Source: Salinispirillum sp. LH 10-3-1
Lineage (GTDB): Bacteria; Pseudomonadota; Gammaproteobacteria; Pseudomonadales; Natronospirillaceae
NCBI RefSeq assembly: GCF_030643825.1
Contig: NZ_CP101717.1
Span: forward strand, 868,001 to 932,000
Reading direction: 5' to 3'
DNA length: 64,000 nucleotides
Numbering within the stretch: position 1 is the first letter of the stretch; each line of letters begins with the position of its first letter. The notes below the pieces were generated by a model. The model did not search any database. It had not been told where the DNA came from and worked only from the letters and a program-made list of their open reading frames with translations. This document shows, piece by piece, positions 25,177 to 35,210 of the stretch. A program made the position numbers and the translations under genes.

Positions 25177-27021
25177 TCAGTCGAGTTTGCTCAGATCGCG
25201 CACGGCGCCTTTGTCGGCGCTGGTGGCCAGCAAGGCATAGGCTTTCAACGCGGCCGATACTTTGCGCTCGCGCTGTTCGGCGGGCTTCCAGGCGTCTTTG
25301 CCTTTGGCTTCCATCGCGGCGCGACGTTCGGCCATTTGGGCGTCACTGATTTGCAGGTTAATGCTGCGGTTCGGGATGTCGATAAACACCGTGTCGCCTT
25401 CTTCGATCAAGGCAATGGCGCCGCCTGCGGCGGCTTCCGGTGAGGCATGACCAATCGACAAGCCAGACGTGCCGCCAGAGAAACGGCCATCGGTCAGCAA
25501 GGCGCAAGCCTTGCCCAAGCCTTTGGATTTCAGGTAGCTGGTCGGGTACAGCATTTCTTGCATGCCGGGGCCGCCTTTCGGGCCTTCGTAGCGAATAATG
25601 ACGATGTCGCCTTCTTTCACTTCGTCGGCCAGAATGCCTTTTACTGCAGAGTCTTGGCTTTCAAATATCTTCGCCTTGCCTTCAAACACATGAATGGACT
25701 CGTCCACCCCGGCAGTTTTCACCACGCAGCCGTCTTCGGCAATATTACCGAACAATACCGCTAAGCCACCTTCTTTCGAATAAGCGTGTTCGAGGTCACG
25801 AATACAGCCGTTGGCGCGGTCGCCGTCGAGCGTGGGCCAGCGCGCGGCTTGGCTGAACGCGACTTGCGTGGGTACGCCACCGGGGCCAGCACGGAAGAAT
25901 TCTTTCACCGCGCTGTCTTGCGTTTGCATGATGTCGTAGTGCGCCAGTGCTTCCGCCATGGTGCTGCTGTGGACGGTGGGGACGTCGGTGTGCAGCAAGC
26001 CGGCACGCGCCAGTTCACCCAGAATGGCCATGATGCCGCCAGCGCGATGGACGTCTTCGATGTGGTATTTTTGCGTGTTCGGGGCGACTTTACACAGCTG
26101 CGGAATGTAGCGCGACAGGCGGTCCATGTCCTGCAGGGTGAAGTCGGTTTCGGCCTCAAGGGCGATGGCCAACAAGTGCAAAATGGTGTTGGTGGAGCCG
26201 CCCATGGCGATGTCGAGCATCATGGCGTTTTCAAAGGCTTTCTTGTTGCCGATGCTGCGCGGCAAGACGCTGTAGTCGTCTTGCTCATAGTGGCGCTTGG
26301 TGATTTCAACGATGCGGTGTCCGGCTTCTTTGAACAAGCGCTCGCGGTCGGCGTGTGTAGCCACCACGGTGCCGTTGCCGGGCAAGCTGAGGCCGATGGC
26401 TTCAGTCAAACAGTTCATGGAGTTGGCAGTGAACATGCCTGAGCACGAGCCACAGGTCGGGCAAGCTGAACGCTCGATTTCCGCCAGGGTCTCGTCGTCT
26501 ACGCTGTCGTCTGCCGCCATAACCATGGCATCGACTAAATCCAATCCGTGGTCAATCAATTTGGTTTTCCCGGCTTCCATCGGGCCACCGGAAACGAAAA
26601 TAACAGGGATGTTGACGCGCATGGCGGCCATCAGCATTCCCGGGGTGATCTTGTCGCAGTTGGAAATACACACCATGGCGTCGGCGCAGTGCGCATTCAC
26701 CATGTATTCCACCGAGTCGGCAATCAGATCGCGGCTGGGCAGGCTGTACAGCATGCCGTCATGGCCCATGGCAATGCCGTCGTCGACCGCGATGGTGTTG
26801 AATTCTTTCGCCACACCGCCTGCGGCTTCAATCTCACGTGCGACCAGTTGCCCCATGTCTTTTAGGTGGACGTGGCCCGGTACAAACTGGGTAAAGGAGT
26901 TCACCACGGCAATGATGGGTTTTTGGAAATCGCCGTCTTTCATGCCTGTTGCGCGCCAGAGAGCGCGGGCTCCAGCCATGTTGCGGCCTTGGGTGGTGGT
27001 GTGGGAACGGTACTTAGGCAT
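25177..27021 (-). CDS. ilvD: Dihydroxy-acid dehydratase
   Basis: The 614-residue full-length enzyme dehydrates 2,3-dihydroxy acids to 2-oxo acids in isoleucine and valine synthesis. Fe-S ligand contexts are visible ([11 protein letters not shown] and [18 protein letters not shown]), as are [10 protein letters not shown] and [18 protein letters not shown] precedes the ATG at 27021. It stands alone, divergent from the chemoreceptor gene. Confidence 0.97.
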   Translation of the reverse strand: MPKYRSHTTTQGRNMAGARALWRATGMKDGDFQKPIIAVVNSFTQFVPGHVHLKDMGQLVAREIEAAGGVAKEFNTIAVDDGIAMGHDGMLYSLPSRDLIADSVEYMVNAHCADAMVCISNCDKITPGMLMAAMRVNIPVIFVSGGPMEAGKTKLIDHGLDLVDAMVMAADDSVDDETLAEIERSACPTCGSCSGMFTANSMNCLTEAIGLSLPGNGTVVATHADRERLFKEAGHRIVEITKRHYEQDDYSVLPRSIGNKKAFENAMMLDIAMGGSTNTILHLLAIALEAETDFTLQDMDRLSRYIPQLCKVAPNTQKYHIEDVHRAGGIMAILGELARAGLLHTDVPTVHSSTMAEALAHYDIMQTQDSAVKEFFRAGPGGVPTQVAFSQAARWPTLDGDRANGCIRDLEHAYSKEGGLAVLFGNIAEDGCVVKTAGVDESIHVFEGKAKIFESQDSAVKGILADEVKEGDIVIIRYEGPKGGPGMQEMLYPTSYLKSKGLGKACALLTDGRFSGGTSGLSIGHASPEAAAGGAIALIEEGDTVFIDIPNRSINLQISDAQMAERRAAMEAKGKDAWKPAEQRERKVSAALKAYALLATSADKGAVRDLSKLD

Positions 27022-27273
27022 TTCGACTCCTGCGGTGCGCCGTTGCTAGGCGCTGGTATTAGTATAGTTCAGGCGATTTTACGTTAAATGCGCTGCATGC
27101 GCCAACGATGGCTTGCTCTGTCGATTAACTTATTTTTGGAAGGGTCAATAGCCGTAAGAAAAACTTAATGTGCAGCGCGTATATTCTTGTTTACAAATAT
27201 TTACAGTTGGTTCAATGTACTGAGCCATACTGAAGCAAGATTACTGTCACAAATAAAAACGAAAGGTGTCCTA

Positions 27274-29217
27274 ATGAAGTTTGGCAATCTCAGTATTCGT
27301 ATGCAGATGCTGGTTACGATGGCGCTGGCACTCGTATTTGCGTTGGGTAGTAGCAGTGTACTGTATACCCGAATGATTGTTGCACAGGCTGATTCAGCCA
27401 TTCTCGAAACGGCCCTGCCCGCGCAAGCGGAAGCCGTGCGCAATGCCTTAAGCACCATCGTCGAGGTGCCGGTGGCCCATGCGGCGGCGGTAGCAAACGA
27501 TGAGTACGTACGGCGTTGGATGGCGGCAGGTGAGCCCGCCAACCAAAACGACGACATAGTGGCCTATTTGAGACGCCACGCTGATCGCCACGGGGCATTG
27601 TCGGCGTATGTGGTGTCGGCCAGCACCGGTGCCTACTGGACCGAAGTCGGCCAAACACGCACCATGTTACGCAATGATCCGGCCTTTGCTTGGTTTTTTG
27701 CCTTGCTGGATGGCAGCGTGGACCCGGTGGTGACCGGTGCGGTCAACATTGATACCGGCGATATGTCGCTGTTCATCAACCACAAAATGCGGGACTTGAA
27801 TGGCCGTGTTACCGGCATCGGCGGCATGGCATTGTCGTTAGAGGCCGCGGTCGATACCGTGAGACGCTACAGCATTGGTGAGGGTGGTAGGCTCTACACG
27901 GTAACGAGCAATGGCATCATGATGATTCATGATGACCTGAGTTTGGTGTCTAACGAAGTTACACTCGCCGATTATACCTCACCACAAATCGCTCAGTCAT
28001 TGCTGCGCAGCCGTGAGTTTGAATTGGAGCGCTTTGTCCGTGACGGTGTGCCGATGTTGGTTGCTTCGTTGCCGTTGGAGGCGCTGGACTGGCAGTTGAT
28101 CATCGAAATTCCAGAAGCCGAGGTTTATGCCGAAAGCCGTAATGCTTTGTTGGTGGCCAGTATGATCGGGTTGGTTATCTTGGTGGTGTCGTTGTTGCTG
28201 ACAACGGTGGTCACATCGCGCTTGATGCGTCCGGTGCGAGCGGTGAGCGAAGCTTTGCTGGAAATTAGCTCGGGTGAAGGTGACCTGACGCGGCAGCTGC
28301 CCGAAAACCGTAAAGACGAACTGGGCGACTTGGCGCGTGGCTTTAACCGCTTTGTATCGTCGTTATCCGGGCTGATTGCCGATGTTCGCCAGAGTAACGA
28401 GCAGTTGCACGGCATCATCGGTCAGGTGGTTGATATCGTGCAGCGTACGCAAGGCAGTGCGGCCGAGCAGAACCAAATGACCGACTCTGTGGCAACCGCC
28501 ATGCATGAAATGTCGACCACTGTCGGCGAGATTACCCGCAATGCAAACGAGACAGCGTCTTACTCGCAAGAGGCCGCATCCGCTGCCGAGCAGGCCGATA
28601 CCCGTGTCGAGGCCAGTTTGCAAAACAGTGAGGTAATGCGTAACGAAATTGGCAGCGCATCAAGCTCGTTAACGGACTTGGTGGCGGACGTCGATAACAT
28701 CGTTAAGGTCACGGAAGTCATCCGTGACATCTCCGAGCAAACGAACTTACTGGCGCTTAATGCTGCCATTGAGGCGGCCCGGGCGGGTGAGTCGGGCCGT
28801 GGTTTTGCGGTAGTAGCGGATGAAGTACGGACGCTGGCCAGCCGCACACGCAGCTCGACAGAAGACATTCAAGCCCGTATTCAGCAATTGCAAGAGGGGT
28901 CGCAGCGCGCCGTTACTTCGATGAATGCTGGTCAGTCGGCAACTGAAGCCGCCGTTTCTTCAGCGCAAGAGACGCGCGAAGCCTTGCGAGGTATTCATGA
29001 ACAGCTGATGCAGGTAGTGGATATGAACCACCAGATCGCAACCGCAACCGAAGAGCAAAGTGCTGTAACAGACGATGTGAACAAACACGTGCAAGGTATT
29101 TCCGATGTGGCGCGTTCGTCGGCGGAAGAGCTCGAGGCCTGCGTGTCGGCGTGCACGGATATGATGAGCCTCGCCGAAGACCTGCGGAAACGATTGGGTC
29201 GATTTAAAACGGAGTAA
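27274..29217 (+). CDS. Methyl-accepting chemotaxis protein with dCache-like sensor
   Basis: I chose ATG 27274 (AAAGGTG upstream) rather than the in-frame start at 27187. The 647-residue protein has a membrane helix at about 10-33, a periplasmic sensor of about 270 residues of dCache_1 type, a second helix near 310-332, a HAMP domain ([21 protein letters not shown]) and a cytoplasmic signalling domain with the hairpin tip [20 protein letters not shown]. The ligand is not readable, though dCache receptors often bind amino acids or organic acids. There is no CheR-tethering pentapeptide at the C-terminus. Confidence 0.95.
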   Translation: MKFGNLSIRMQMLVTMALALVFALGSSSVLYTRMIVAQADSAILETALPAQAEAVRNALSTIVEVPVAHAAAVANDEYVRRWMAAGEPANQNDDIVAYLRRHADRHGALSAYVVSASTGAYWTEVGQTRTMLRNDPAFAWFFALLDGSVDPVVTGAVNIDTGDMSLFINHKMRDLNGRVTGIGGMALSLEAAVDTVRRYSIGEGGRLYTVTSNGIMMIHDDLSLVSNEVTLADYTSPQIAQSLLRSREFELERFVRDGVPMLVASLPLEALDWQLIIEIPEAEVYAESRNALLVASMIGLVILVVSLLLTTVVTSRLMRPVRAVSEALLEISSGEGDLTRQLPENRKDELGDLARGFNRFVSSLSGLIADVRQSNEQLHGIIGQVVDIVQRTQGSAAEQNQMTDSVATAMHEMSTTVGEITRNANETASYSQEAASAAEQADTRVEASLQNSEVMRNEIGSASSSLTDLVADVDNIVKVTEVIRDISEQTNLLALNAAIEAARAGESGRGFAVVADEVRTLASRTRSSTEDIQARIQQLQEGSQRAVTSMNAGQSATEAAVSSAQETREALRGIHEQLMQVVDMNHQIATATEEQSAVTDDVNKHVQGISDVARSSAEELEACVSACTDMMSLAEDLRKRLGRFKTE

Positions 29218-29232
29218 GAGAACTTTTTCAGT

Positions 29233-29267
29233 AAAAAGGCCGCCCTGACGAACAGGCGCGGCCTTTT
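29233..29267. terminator. Bidirectional terminator between chemoreceptor and PilZ gene
   Basis: AAAAGGCCGC and GCGGCCTTTT pair over 10 bp with a 14-base loop, with A- and T-runs on both sides, between two convergent stop codons. It should work for both genes. Confidence 0.88.
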
Positions 29268-29282
29268 ATAGATTTATGAGCG

Positions 29283-29651
29283 TCAGCGGTTGTCCCACAG
29301 CATGCCCAACTCGCGCTGCAGTAGATCTTCAGCACCTAAGTTAAGCTCTACCAAGCGACGCAGGTGCGAAGCGCTATCGAGGCCAAGAGAGGTCACTTCC
29401 AGCCCGGCATGATGACCGTCAATGAAGGCCAGTCTTACGTTCATTGAGATCACCACTTCACCATCATTCAGCTCTATATTTAGGGTGCCTTCATGCTCGT
29501 GCCAATGTGTTGGCAGATCATCACTGAGGGCGAGAAAGAGTGCACCTTTGAGGCTTATATCATGCACTTCGCCATCAATGGTCTGACCTGGCAAAACAAG
29601 GCAGGCCTTGGCGTCTTGGGGTAGGCGGGTAAAGCGGCGGTTGTCATCCAT
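29283..29651 (-). CDS. PilZ-domain c-di-GMP receptor
   Basis: I chose ATG 29651, giving 122 residues that begin right at the PilZ motif; a longer frame to 29717 adds 22 unlike residues. The RxxxR motif (R5-R9) and DxSxxG (D31-G36, as DISLKG) are intact, so it should bind c-di-GMP. It is a stand-alone PilZ protein in the cytoplasm, and its target is not evident from neighbours. Confidence 0.92.
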   Translation of the reverse strand: MDDNRRFTRLPQDAKACLVLPGQTIDGEVHDISLKGALFLALSDDLPTHWHEHEGTLNIELNDGEVVISMNVRLAFIDGHHAGLEVTSLGLDSASHLRRLVELNLGAEDLLQRELGMLWDNR

Positions 29652-29736
29652 TCGGCTTGCTCTCAACGTAGGCTGTGTATCACTATAGTCAGGTAGTTGC
29701 TCGCCAGCAACTCTCAATGGTCAGCGTGGAGGTTAC

Positions 29737-30372
29737 ATGGGTCTTTTTACGAAAACAGATATGCCAACATCAGCGGAAGGGGCTTTGCCGGGTCGCTCAG
29801 AGCCATTGTCTATCGTGTCGACGCACGCAGTAAACGGCAGCTCGATGCTGGCGCCTTTCCCTGCCGGTATGGAGCGTATAGTCCTTGGGCTAGGGTGCTT
29901 CTGGGGTGCGGAGCGGTTGTTCTGGCAGATGTCTGGGGTTTTTACCACTGCGGTAGGGTATGCCGGGGGCTACACACCGAACCCAACGTATGAAGAGACT
30001 TGTACGGGGCAAACGGGACATACGGAAGTTGTGCTGGTGGTCTTTGACCCTAAGCGTCTCGCTTTGGATGATATTCTGCGAACCTTTTGGGAGGCTCATG
30101 ACCCGACCCAGGGTATGCGACAAGGCAATGACGTGGGGTCGCAGTATCGCTCCGCCATTTATACGAGCAGCGCCTCACAAATGGAAAAAGCACAAGAAAG
30201 CCTAGCAGCTTTTCAGGCCCAGCTGAGCGCGGCAGGCTTGGGAGAGATCACAACGGAAGTGCGAGGAGACGTACCCTTTTACTACGCTGAAACCTATCAT
30301 CAGCAGTACCTGCATAAAAACCCTAATGGATATTGCGGTTTGAAAGGAACCGGTGTGGTGTGTGCGATCTAG
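29737..30372 (+). CDS. msrA: Peptide-methionine (S)-S-oxide reductase
   Basis: The 211-residue protein matches the long E. coli-type MsrA: an N-terminal extension, then [14 protein letters not shown] with the catalytic Cys of GCFWG, the [14 protein letters not shown] block, GHTEVV and a C-terminal GYCGLKGTG with a resolving Cys. It repairs methionine-S-sulfoxide in proteins with thioredoxin. GGAGG lies about 7 bases before the ATG. It is divergent from the PilZ gene. Confidence 0.97.
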   Translation: MGLFTKTDMPTSAEGALPGRSEPLSIVSTHAVNGSSMLAPFPAGMERIVLGLGCFWGAERLFWQMSGVFTTAVGYAGGYTPNPTYEETCTGQTGHTEVVLVVFDPKRLALDDILRTFWEAHDPTQGMRQGNDVGSQYRSAIYTSSASQMEKAQESLAAFQAQLSAAGLGEITTEVRGDVPFYYAETYHQQYLHKNPNGYCGLKGTGVVCAI

Positions 30373-30382
30373 GGAGGAGTGT

Positions 30383-30432
30383 AAGGCAGGTAGCGAATAC
30401 CTGCCTTGAATGGGGCGGGTAGCATACCCGCC
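30383..30432. terminator. Two consecutive hairpins between msrA and the convergent gene
   Basis: Hairpin 1 pairs AAGGCAGGTA with TACCTGCCTT (30383-30407, 5-base loop). Hairpin 2 pairs GGCGGGTA with TACCCGCC (30414-30432, 3-base loop). They lie between the msrA stop and a convergent stop, a position that suggests two terminators, though T-runs are weak. Confidence 0.65.
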
Positions 30433-30438
30433 TAAGCC

Positions 30439-30813
30439 TTATTCAGACTGGTATTTCAGGCCAACGATCTGGTGACGGTTACCCGCTACACGAAAGAAGG
30501 CAGTTTGCACTTCACCGTTTTCCAGACGCTCACCGCTGATGCGATAGTTACCGTCTGGCAGCTGGGCAACAACCCAAGGGCCATCGGTCAAGCCTTCGGT
30601 CAGTAACTCGCCACGATCATTGTGGAGAGTGAACCAGATTTCGGCCAGATAAGAACCTTCCACATTGAAAAATTCAATGGTGGTGTTCTGCATCGGTGCT
30701 TCAGCACGTGACTCAATACCGACACCGCCGGTCCAATATTCAATGGCTTGTACGCTGGTGGCCAAGGCGCCGGCGACCAGTCCTGCTAACAAAACACGTC
30801 CTAACTTCTTCAT
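30439..30813 (-). CDS. Small exported protein of unknown function
   Basis: The 124-residue protein has a standard signal peptide (MKKLGRVLLAGLVAGALATSVQA, likely cut before IEYW), so the mature form of about 101 residues is periplasmic or surface-linked. It is beta-rich and resembles small carboxypeptidase-regulatory-like or transthyretin-like folds (FHLHN-type strands, LPDGNYRISGERLENG), but no family was recognised. A GGAGG site precedes the ATG. Convergent with msrA. Confidence 0.75.
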   Translation of the reverse strand: MKKLGRVLLAGLVAGALATSVQAIEYWTGGVGIESRAEAPMQNTTIEFFNVEGSYLAEIWFTLHNDRGELLTEGLTDGPWVVAQLPDGNYRISGERLENGEVQTAFFRVAGNRHQIVGLKYQSE

Positions 30814-30928
30814 ATTGCTATCCTCCGCAGAGTGTTGTTTTCATAGTCAGTATAGAGTGGCTGTGTTTAAGGGCAAGCCCTCAGGTAGAAAAGACTGTAC
30901 TCGTTGATCCTAATCATCGTATTCGCGT

Positions 30929-31807
30929 TTACCGCGCTAGGTCAATAGCCTCACACAACAGGCGTCCACCCGTTATTAAACTGCTGGTCGGGCGCGAGAT
31001 ATGGTCGCTGTTGATGCTGTAAAGGTGTCCTGACGCGACCGCGGCAATTTCTTTGCTGGGGTGCCAGATTTCAAACCCAGTTCCATCAGAACCGCCACCC
31101 AAAATCACCTGTGGATTGCCTGCTACCACGGACTCTCGGCCAACTTGTGGGGCAAGCATGGTGGCATCGCCGAAAATATTTTCGCCACCACATAGGGTAA
31201 TCAGTTCGCCAATGAAATTACGATTGCTGATGGTGAAAATGGGGTCGTGCCAGACTTGGTAGAAGACACGCAGGCGTTCACGGTCGCCGTATTCTGATCG
31301 CAAGTCAGTCATGGCTTGCAGGAGTTTTTGTGCGACTTGTTCACCCTGAGCGGCGCGCCCAGTGAGGCTACCAAGGTCACGCTGTGTCTCGGCGATCATG
31401 GCGATGTTCTGCGGATCAGTAAAATAAATGGGGATGTTCAGCTGAGCGAGGGTCTCAAGCTGCGAGGAGACATTGCTGCTATGCCATGCCAAAACCAAAT
31501 CAGGCTGTAAGCTGAGAATGGCTTCCAGGTTCAGCGCGAAATAATCACCAACGCGAGGAATGGCTTTGGCGGCTTCGGGGTAGTCGCTGTACTCGGCAGC
31601 CCCTATCACAAGATGCCCGGCGCCGATCTCGAACATCAGCTCGGTGGCGTGTGGGACCAGGCTGACAATGCGCTGCGCTGGCTGCTGGAGAATAATCGTG
31701 TTGCCATCGTCGTCAGTAACACGAATGTCGGCGGTTGCGACAGTGGCGAGAGGGCCTGCGAGCAAGGCCAGGCAGAGGTGTTTGAGTATCCGTTGCGTCA
31801 ATGTCAT
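30929..31807 (-). CDS. btuF: Cobalamin-type ABC transporter substrate-binding protein (BtuF-like)
   Basis: The 292-residue protein has a signal peptide ending near ATVATA, then the helical-backbone binding-protein pattern RIVSLVPHATELMFEIGAG, PDLVLAW and GGGSDGTGFEIWHP. BtuF delivers vitamin B12 in the periplasm to BtuCD. No btuC or btuD lies nearby, but cobU directly precedes it on the same strand (20 bases), supporting a corrinoid role. A siderophore-binding function cannot be excluded. Confidence 0.85.
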   Translation of the reverse strand: MTLTQRILKHLCLALLAGPLATVATADIRVTDDDGNTIILQQPAQRIVSLVPHATELMFEIGAGHLVIGAAEYSDYPEAAKAIPRVGDYFALNLEAILSLQPDLVLAWHSSNVSSQLETLAQLNIPIYFTDPQNIAMIAETQRDLGSLTGRAAQGEQVAQKLLQAMTDLRSEYGDRERLRVFYQVWHDPIFTISNRNFIGELITLCGGENIFGDATMLAPQVGRESVVAGNPQVILGGGSDGTGFEIWHPSKEIAAVASGHLYSINSDHISRPTSSLITGGRLLCEAIDLAR

Positions 31808-31827
31808 TGGTTAGGTCCTTTAAAAAG

Positions 31828-32331
31828 TCATTTCAGAAAAACCGGCAATCCAGCCACAATCAGCTCTGCTTGGTCCGCCAAACGCCCTAGTTGTTGATTA
31901 AGGCGGCCAGCTTCATCGGCAAACTGTCGTGTTAACTCACCTAAGGGAATGATGCCACTGCCCACTTCATTGGTAACGATGATCAAATACTGTGAGGTCG
32001 TGGCGAGGTGCTCCAAAAAGGCATTGGCCTCGCGCTCCAAGGTGCCCCGTTCGGCGTGCAAGAGGTTGCTGAGCCACAGGGTCATACAGTCAATCAAAAC
32101 ACAGTGATCGTCCGGCAGCGCCTGCAGTACCTGAGCAAGTTGAATCGGCTCTTCTATGGTTTGCCAGTCGCTTGGTCGCTGATGCCGATGGTGGGCGATG
32201 CGGGCTGCCATTTCGGCATCTGCTGCCTGTGCCGTAGCGACGTAGATAACTGGCAGGGCACTGCCCATGGCTAAGGTTTCCGCGCGTTTGCTTTTGCCGG
32301 AACGGGCGCCGCCAGTAATCAGGTGGATCAT
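31828..32331 (-). CDS. cobU: Adenosylcobinamide kinase / guanylyltransferase
   Basis: The 167-residue protein has the Walker A GGARSGKS at residues 7-14, the VATAQ block, HHRHQRP with the guanylylated His, and LIDCMTLWLSNLL as Walker B, all as in CobU/CobP. It phosphorylates and then GMP-activates adenosylcobinamide in the cytoplasm for corrinoid salvage or synthesis. It overlaps pyrF by 4 bases. Other cob genes are not in the window. Confidence 0.94.
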   Translation of the reverse strand: MIHLITGGARSGKSKRAETLAMGSALPVIYVATAQAADAEMAARIAHHRHQRPSDWQTIEEPIQLAQVLQALPDDHCVLIDCMTLWLSNLLHAERGTLEREANAFLEHLATTSQYLIIVTNEVGSGIIPLGELTRQFADEAGRLNQQLGRLADQAELIVAGLPVFLK

Positions 32332-33146
32332 GGGCGGAACCGATTGGCCAGATCACGCATGCGCAGCGTTTCTTGGCGCGCGGCTTCAGCGAAATCAGGG
32401 CCTTGGCTGGCATAGAGTATGCCGCGTGATGAGTTGATGATTAAACCAGTGCCTTGGCTGTTCAAGCCTGCTTTCATGACCGCTTCAGTGTCGCCACCTT
32501 GAGCCCCTAAGCCGGGCACTAGGATCGCCATGTCGCCGATCAGGGCGCGGACTTCTGCCAGCTCTGCCGGTGCCGTTGCTCCCACTACCAAGGCGAGGTT
32601 GCCATGTGGATTCCATTTTTTGGTGGCCTGTTCAGCAACCCGGGCAAACAGAGTTTTACCTGAAGCCAACGTGAGGTTTTGCAGTTCTACTGCCGAGTCG
32701 TTAGACGTGCGACACAATACGATCACGCCCTTGTCGGTGTAGCGTGCAAAAGGCTCGATGGTATCCCAACCCATATAGGGGTTAACGGTGACCGCATCAG
32801 CCTGATAGCGCTCGAAGGCTTCACGGGCATACATGGTGGCGGTTGAGCCAATGTCGCCTCGTTTACTGTCTAAAATAATCGGAATGTCGGGGTATTCGGT
32901 GCGCAGGTAATCCATGGTGGACTGCAGCTGGTCTTCGGCGCCCACCGCGGCGTAGTGGGCGATTTGAGGCTTATAGGCGCAGACCAAGTCGTGCGTTGCA
33001 TCAATGATCGCTTTATTGAAGGCGAAAATGGCCTTCGGCTCAGACGCAATGGCGGCGGGGAACAGTTCGGGTTGCGGGTCCAGGCCGACACAGATCAATG
33101 AGTCGGTTGATTGCCAGCGGGCTTGAAGTTTGGAATAAAAAGTCAA
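32328..33146 (-). CDS. pyrF: Orotidine 5'-phosphate decarboxylase, type 2
   Basis: The 272-residue protein is longer than the usual enterobacterial PyrF (about 245) and matches the type 2 subfamily: SLICVGLDPQPE, KPQIAHYAA, the catalytic DSKRGDIGSTA loop, and LVPGLGAQGGD near the C-terminus. It decarboxylates OMP to UMP in pyrimidine synthesis. Its gene overlaps cobU by 4 bases, an odd partner. argA ends 35 bases upstream. Confidence 0.93.
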   Translation of the reverse strand: MTFYSKLQARWQSTDSLICVGLDPQPELFPAAIASEPKAIFAFNKAIIDATHDLVCAYKPQIAHYAAVGAEDQLQSTMDYLRTEYPDIPIILDSKRGDIGSTATMYAREAFERYQADAVTVNPYMGWDTIEPFARYTDKGVIVLCRTSNDSAVELQNLTLASGKTLFARVAEQATKKWNPHGNLALVVGATAPAELAEVRALIGDMAILVPGLGAQGGDTEAVMKAGLNSQGTGLIINSSRGILYASQGPDFAEAARQETLRMRDLANRFRP

Positions 33147-33181
33147 AAATCACTCTCTTCGGTAGGCGTTCGGTTAGGGCG

Positions 33182-34507
33182 CTATTTGTGGCTTTTAAGA
33201 GCCTTGATCAGCACCCGTGAGTTGCGTTGGTAATTGTACAGTGCCTGACGCTCATCAGGTAGGTCACTTACTTTGCCAGCCTGAAAGCCGTTTTCCAGAA
33301 ACCAGTGCGTGGTGTGTGTGGTTAACGCGAAAAGCTGCGTGACACCGGCGTGCAGGGCTTTATGTTCAATATGACGAAGTAGCTGAGCGCCGCGGCCATG
33401 CACCTGATAGTCCGCATGCACGGCCACACAGGCCAGCTCGGCTTGATGTCCTTTCTCAGTAGGGAACGGGTGCAATGCAGCACAGCCAATGATCATGCCG
33501 TCGCGCTCATTGACGACAAAATGATCGACCTCCTGTTCCAGCAATTCGCGTGAGCGGCGCACCAGAATGCCTTGATCCTCCAGCGGTTTGAGCAGTTCGA
33601 GGATACCCCCAATGTCGTCGCTGCGGGCCGGACGGAAGGTGTCGTACTCGTCGCGCGTAATCATGATGCCACAGCCATCTCGTGTGTAGAGCTCACGGAG
33701 CAAACCCCCGGGCTCGTCCGCGGGCAGTAAATGCACACGCGGTATGCCTTGCTGGCAGGCCAGTAAGGCGGTCTGGGCTTCTTGGTAGCCGGGCGCATCG
33801 TGCGACAAGTCACTCAGGGTGTCGTGCAGTGCTTGTGGTGTCAGTTGGCTGGTGACGGCAGGATCGGGCAACGAGGCCGCCATCTGGCCCAGTATCACCA
33901 GCTTGTCCGCGCGAATGGCACGTGCACAATCGCGGGCGACTTCCAGGGCACTGAGGTTGAACAGTTCACCCGTTACCGAAAACCCATACGGCGGCACCAG
34001 CACTACGTTACCGTTGTCGAGCTGATGGCAGATGTCTTGGCCGGCTACACGGCGCACGCTGCCAGTGAATTGCAGGTCCACGCCGTTCAATATGCCGCGC
34101 GGTCGCGCATACACGTAGTTGCCGGTCACCGTACGCACTGCTGCACCGTGCATTGGGCTGTTGACCAACCCACGGGAAAACTCGGCTTGCAAGCGGACCA
34201 ATAGGTGCTGTGCAGCGCCGATTACATGGTGCAGGGTCTCTGCGGTGGTGACTCGTAGATTGTCGCTGAAGTCGTCTTCAATACCTACATGACTTAGGGC
34301 ACGACCGATTTGTGGCCGCGCGCCAAAGACCACCACCAAGCGCAGACCAAGGCTGCGCAACAGCGCGAGGTCATGAATCAACGCTGAACTGCCTTCATCA
34401 ATCGCTTCACCAGATAAACAAACCACCAACGTCTTGCCGCGATGGGCATGGATGTACGGGCTGGTGCTGCGAAAGAAGTCCAGAAACTGATCGGTGGAGA
34501 GTGACAT
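33182..34507 (-). CDS. argA: N-acetylglutamate synthase
   Basis: The 441-residue protein has the classic ArgA build: an amino-acid-kinase domain (1 to about 285; FRSTSPYIHAHRGKTLVVCL, ALLRSLGLRLVVVFG) and a GNAT acetyltransferase domain (about 295-441; AELACVAVHADYQVHGRGAQLL). It makes N-acetylglutamate from glutamate and acetyl-CoA, the first step of arginine synthesis, and is usually inhibited by arginine through the kinase domain. The ATG is at 34507. Confidence 0.96.
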   Translation of the reverse strand: MSLSTDQFLDFFRSTSPYIHAHRGKTLVVCLSGEAIDEGSSALIHDLALLRSLGLRLVVVFGARPQIGRALSHVGIEDDFSDNLRVTTAETLHHVIGAAQHLLVRLQAEFSRGLVNSPMHGAAVRTVTGNYVYARPRGILNGVDLQFTGSVRRVAGQDICHQLDNGNVVLVPPYGFSVTGELFNLSALEVARDCARAIRADKLVILGQMAASLPDPAVTSQLTPQALHDTLSDLSHDAPGYQEAQTALLACQQGIPRVHLLPADEPGGLLRELYTRDGCGIMITRDEYDTFRPARSDDIGGILELLKPLEDQGILVRRSRELLEQEVDHFVVNERDGMIIGCAALHPFPTEKGHQAELACVAVHADYQVHGRGAQLLRHIEHKALHAGVTQLFALTTHTTHWFLENGFQAGKVSDLPDERQALYNYQRNSRVLIKALKSHK

Positions 34508-34739
34508 GAGCCAAGAGTCCTGTTGGTTAGACCGTTATTACAACAGATGACCGAGCCAGTGGAAAGGGCGTTGGAGTGGCGCTGAGTCAAAGGTGTTGAG
34601 GCGGTTACGCTAGGAGGTTCAAATTTTTTCAATATATGCGTCGAATTCTTTCGCTATTCGTGTCCCGTTTCGCCGCCTATATTGACGCCATCGCAAAAAG
34701 CCAAACTAACGTTGTTTAACCATATTGAAGGAAATTAAC

Positions 34740-35120
34740 ATGAAAGCATTGTATCCGTTTGCAGAATTAGCCGGTCGTGTCCTGTTGGCCGTGATCTTTA
34801 TCCAGAGCGGTTTGGGTAAGATCGGTGGTATTGAAGGTACTCAGGGTTACATGGAAATGATGGGTGTGCCAGGTATCTTGATCTACCCAACAATTTTGGT
34901 CGAAGTAATTGGTGGCCTGTTCATCATCGTCGGTTTCCAGACGCGCATTGCCGCTTTATTGTTGGCTGGTTTCTCGCTGCTATCTGGCTTCCTGTTTCAC
35001 TTTGATCCAAGCAACCAAATGGAAATGATCAGCTTCATGAAAAACGTGACGATCGCTGGTGGTTTCTTGGTATTGCTGGCACACGGCGCAGGCAAAATCA
35101 GTATCGACGCCCGCCGTTAA
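34740..35120 (+). CDS. DoxX family membrane protein
   Basis: I chose ATG 34740 (AAGGAAATTAAC upstream), giving 126 residues. Four hydrophobic helices and the GRVLLAVIFIQSGLGKIGG start mark the DoxX family of small inner-membrane proteins linked in some bacteria to thiosulfate oxidation or oxidative stress. Substrate and partner are not shown here. It has its own terminator. Confidence 0.88.
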   Translation: MKALYPFAELAGRVLLAVIFIQSGLGKIGGIEGTQGYMEMMGVPGILIYPTILVEVIGGLFIIVGFQTRIAALLLAGFSLLSGFLFHFDPSNQMEMISFMKNVTIAGGFLVLLAHGAGKISIDARR

Positions 35121-35165
35121 GTCTTCGCCGCCCTTGAGCGGAACATGCTCCTTGTTCAAGCAAGC

Positions 35166-35192
35166 CTTTGGCGCCTATATGGCGCCTTTTTT
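35166..35192 (+). terminator. Intrinsic terminator of the doxX gene
   Basis: GGCGCC, TATAT and GGCGCC followed by six T at 35187-35192 form a compact stem and T-run, 46 bases after the doxX stop. Confidence 0.85.
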
Positions 35193-35210
35193 ATGGCTTA
35201 CGGATACCTC

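Noticed and set aside
25786-27049. Long open frames on the plus strand (for example 25786-26442 and 26297-27049)
   Set aside because: They lie antisense to ilvD, which has full family motifs, and their products resemble no family.
27085-27111. Sigma-28 promoter for the chemoreceptor gene
   Set aside because: TAAA with a 15-base spacer leads to AACGATGG, matching GCCGATAA at only four of eight positions, and it is about 160 bases from the start codon.
31808-31827. Cobalamin riboswitch for btuF and cobU
   Set aside because: The gap is 20 bases and the upstream gene is coupled; no B12-box-like sequence was found at pyrF.
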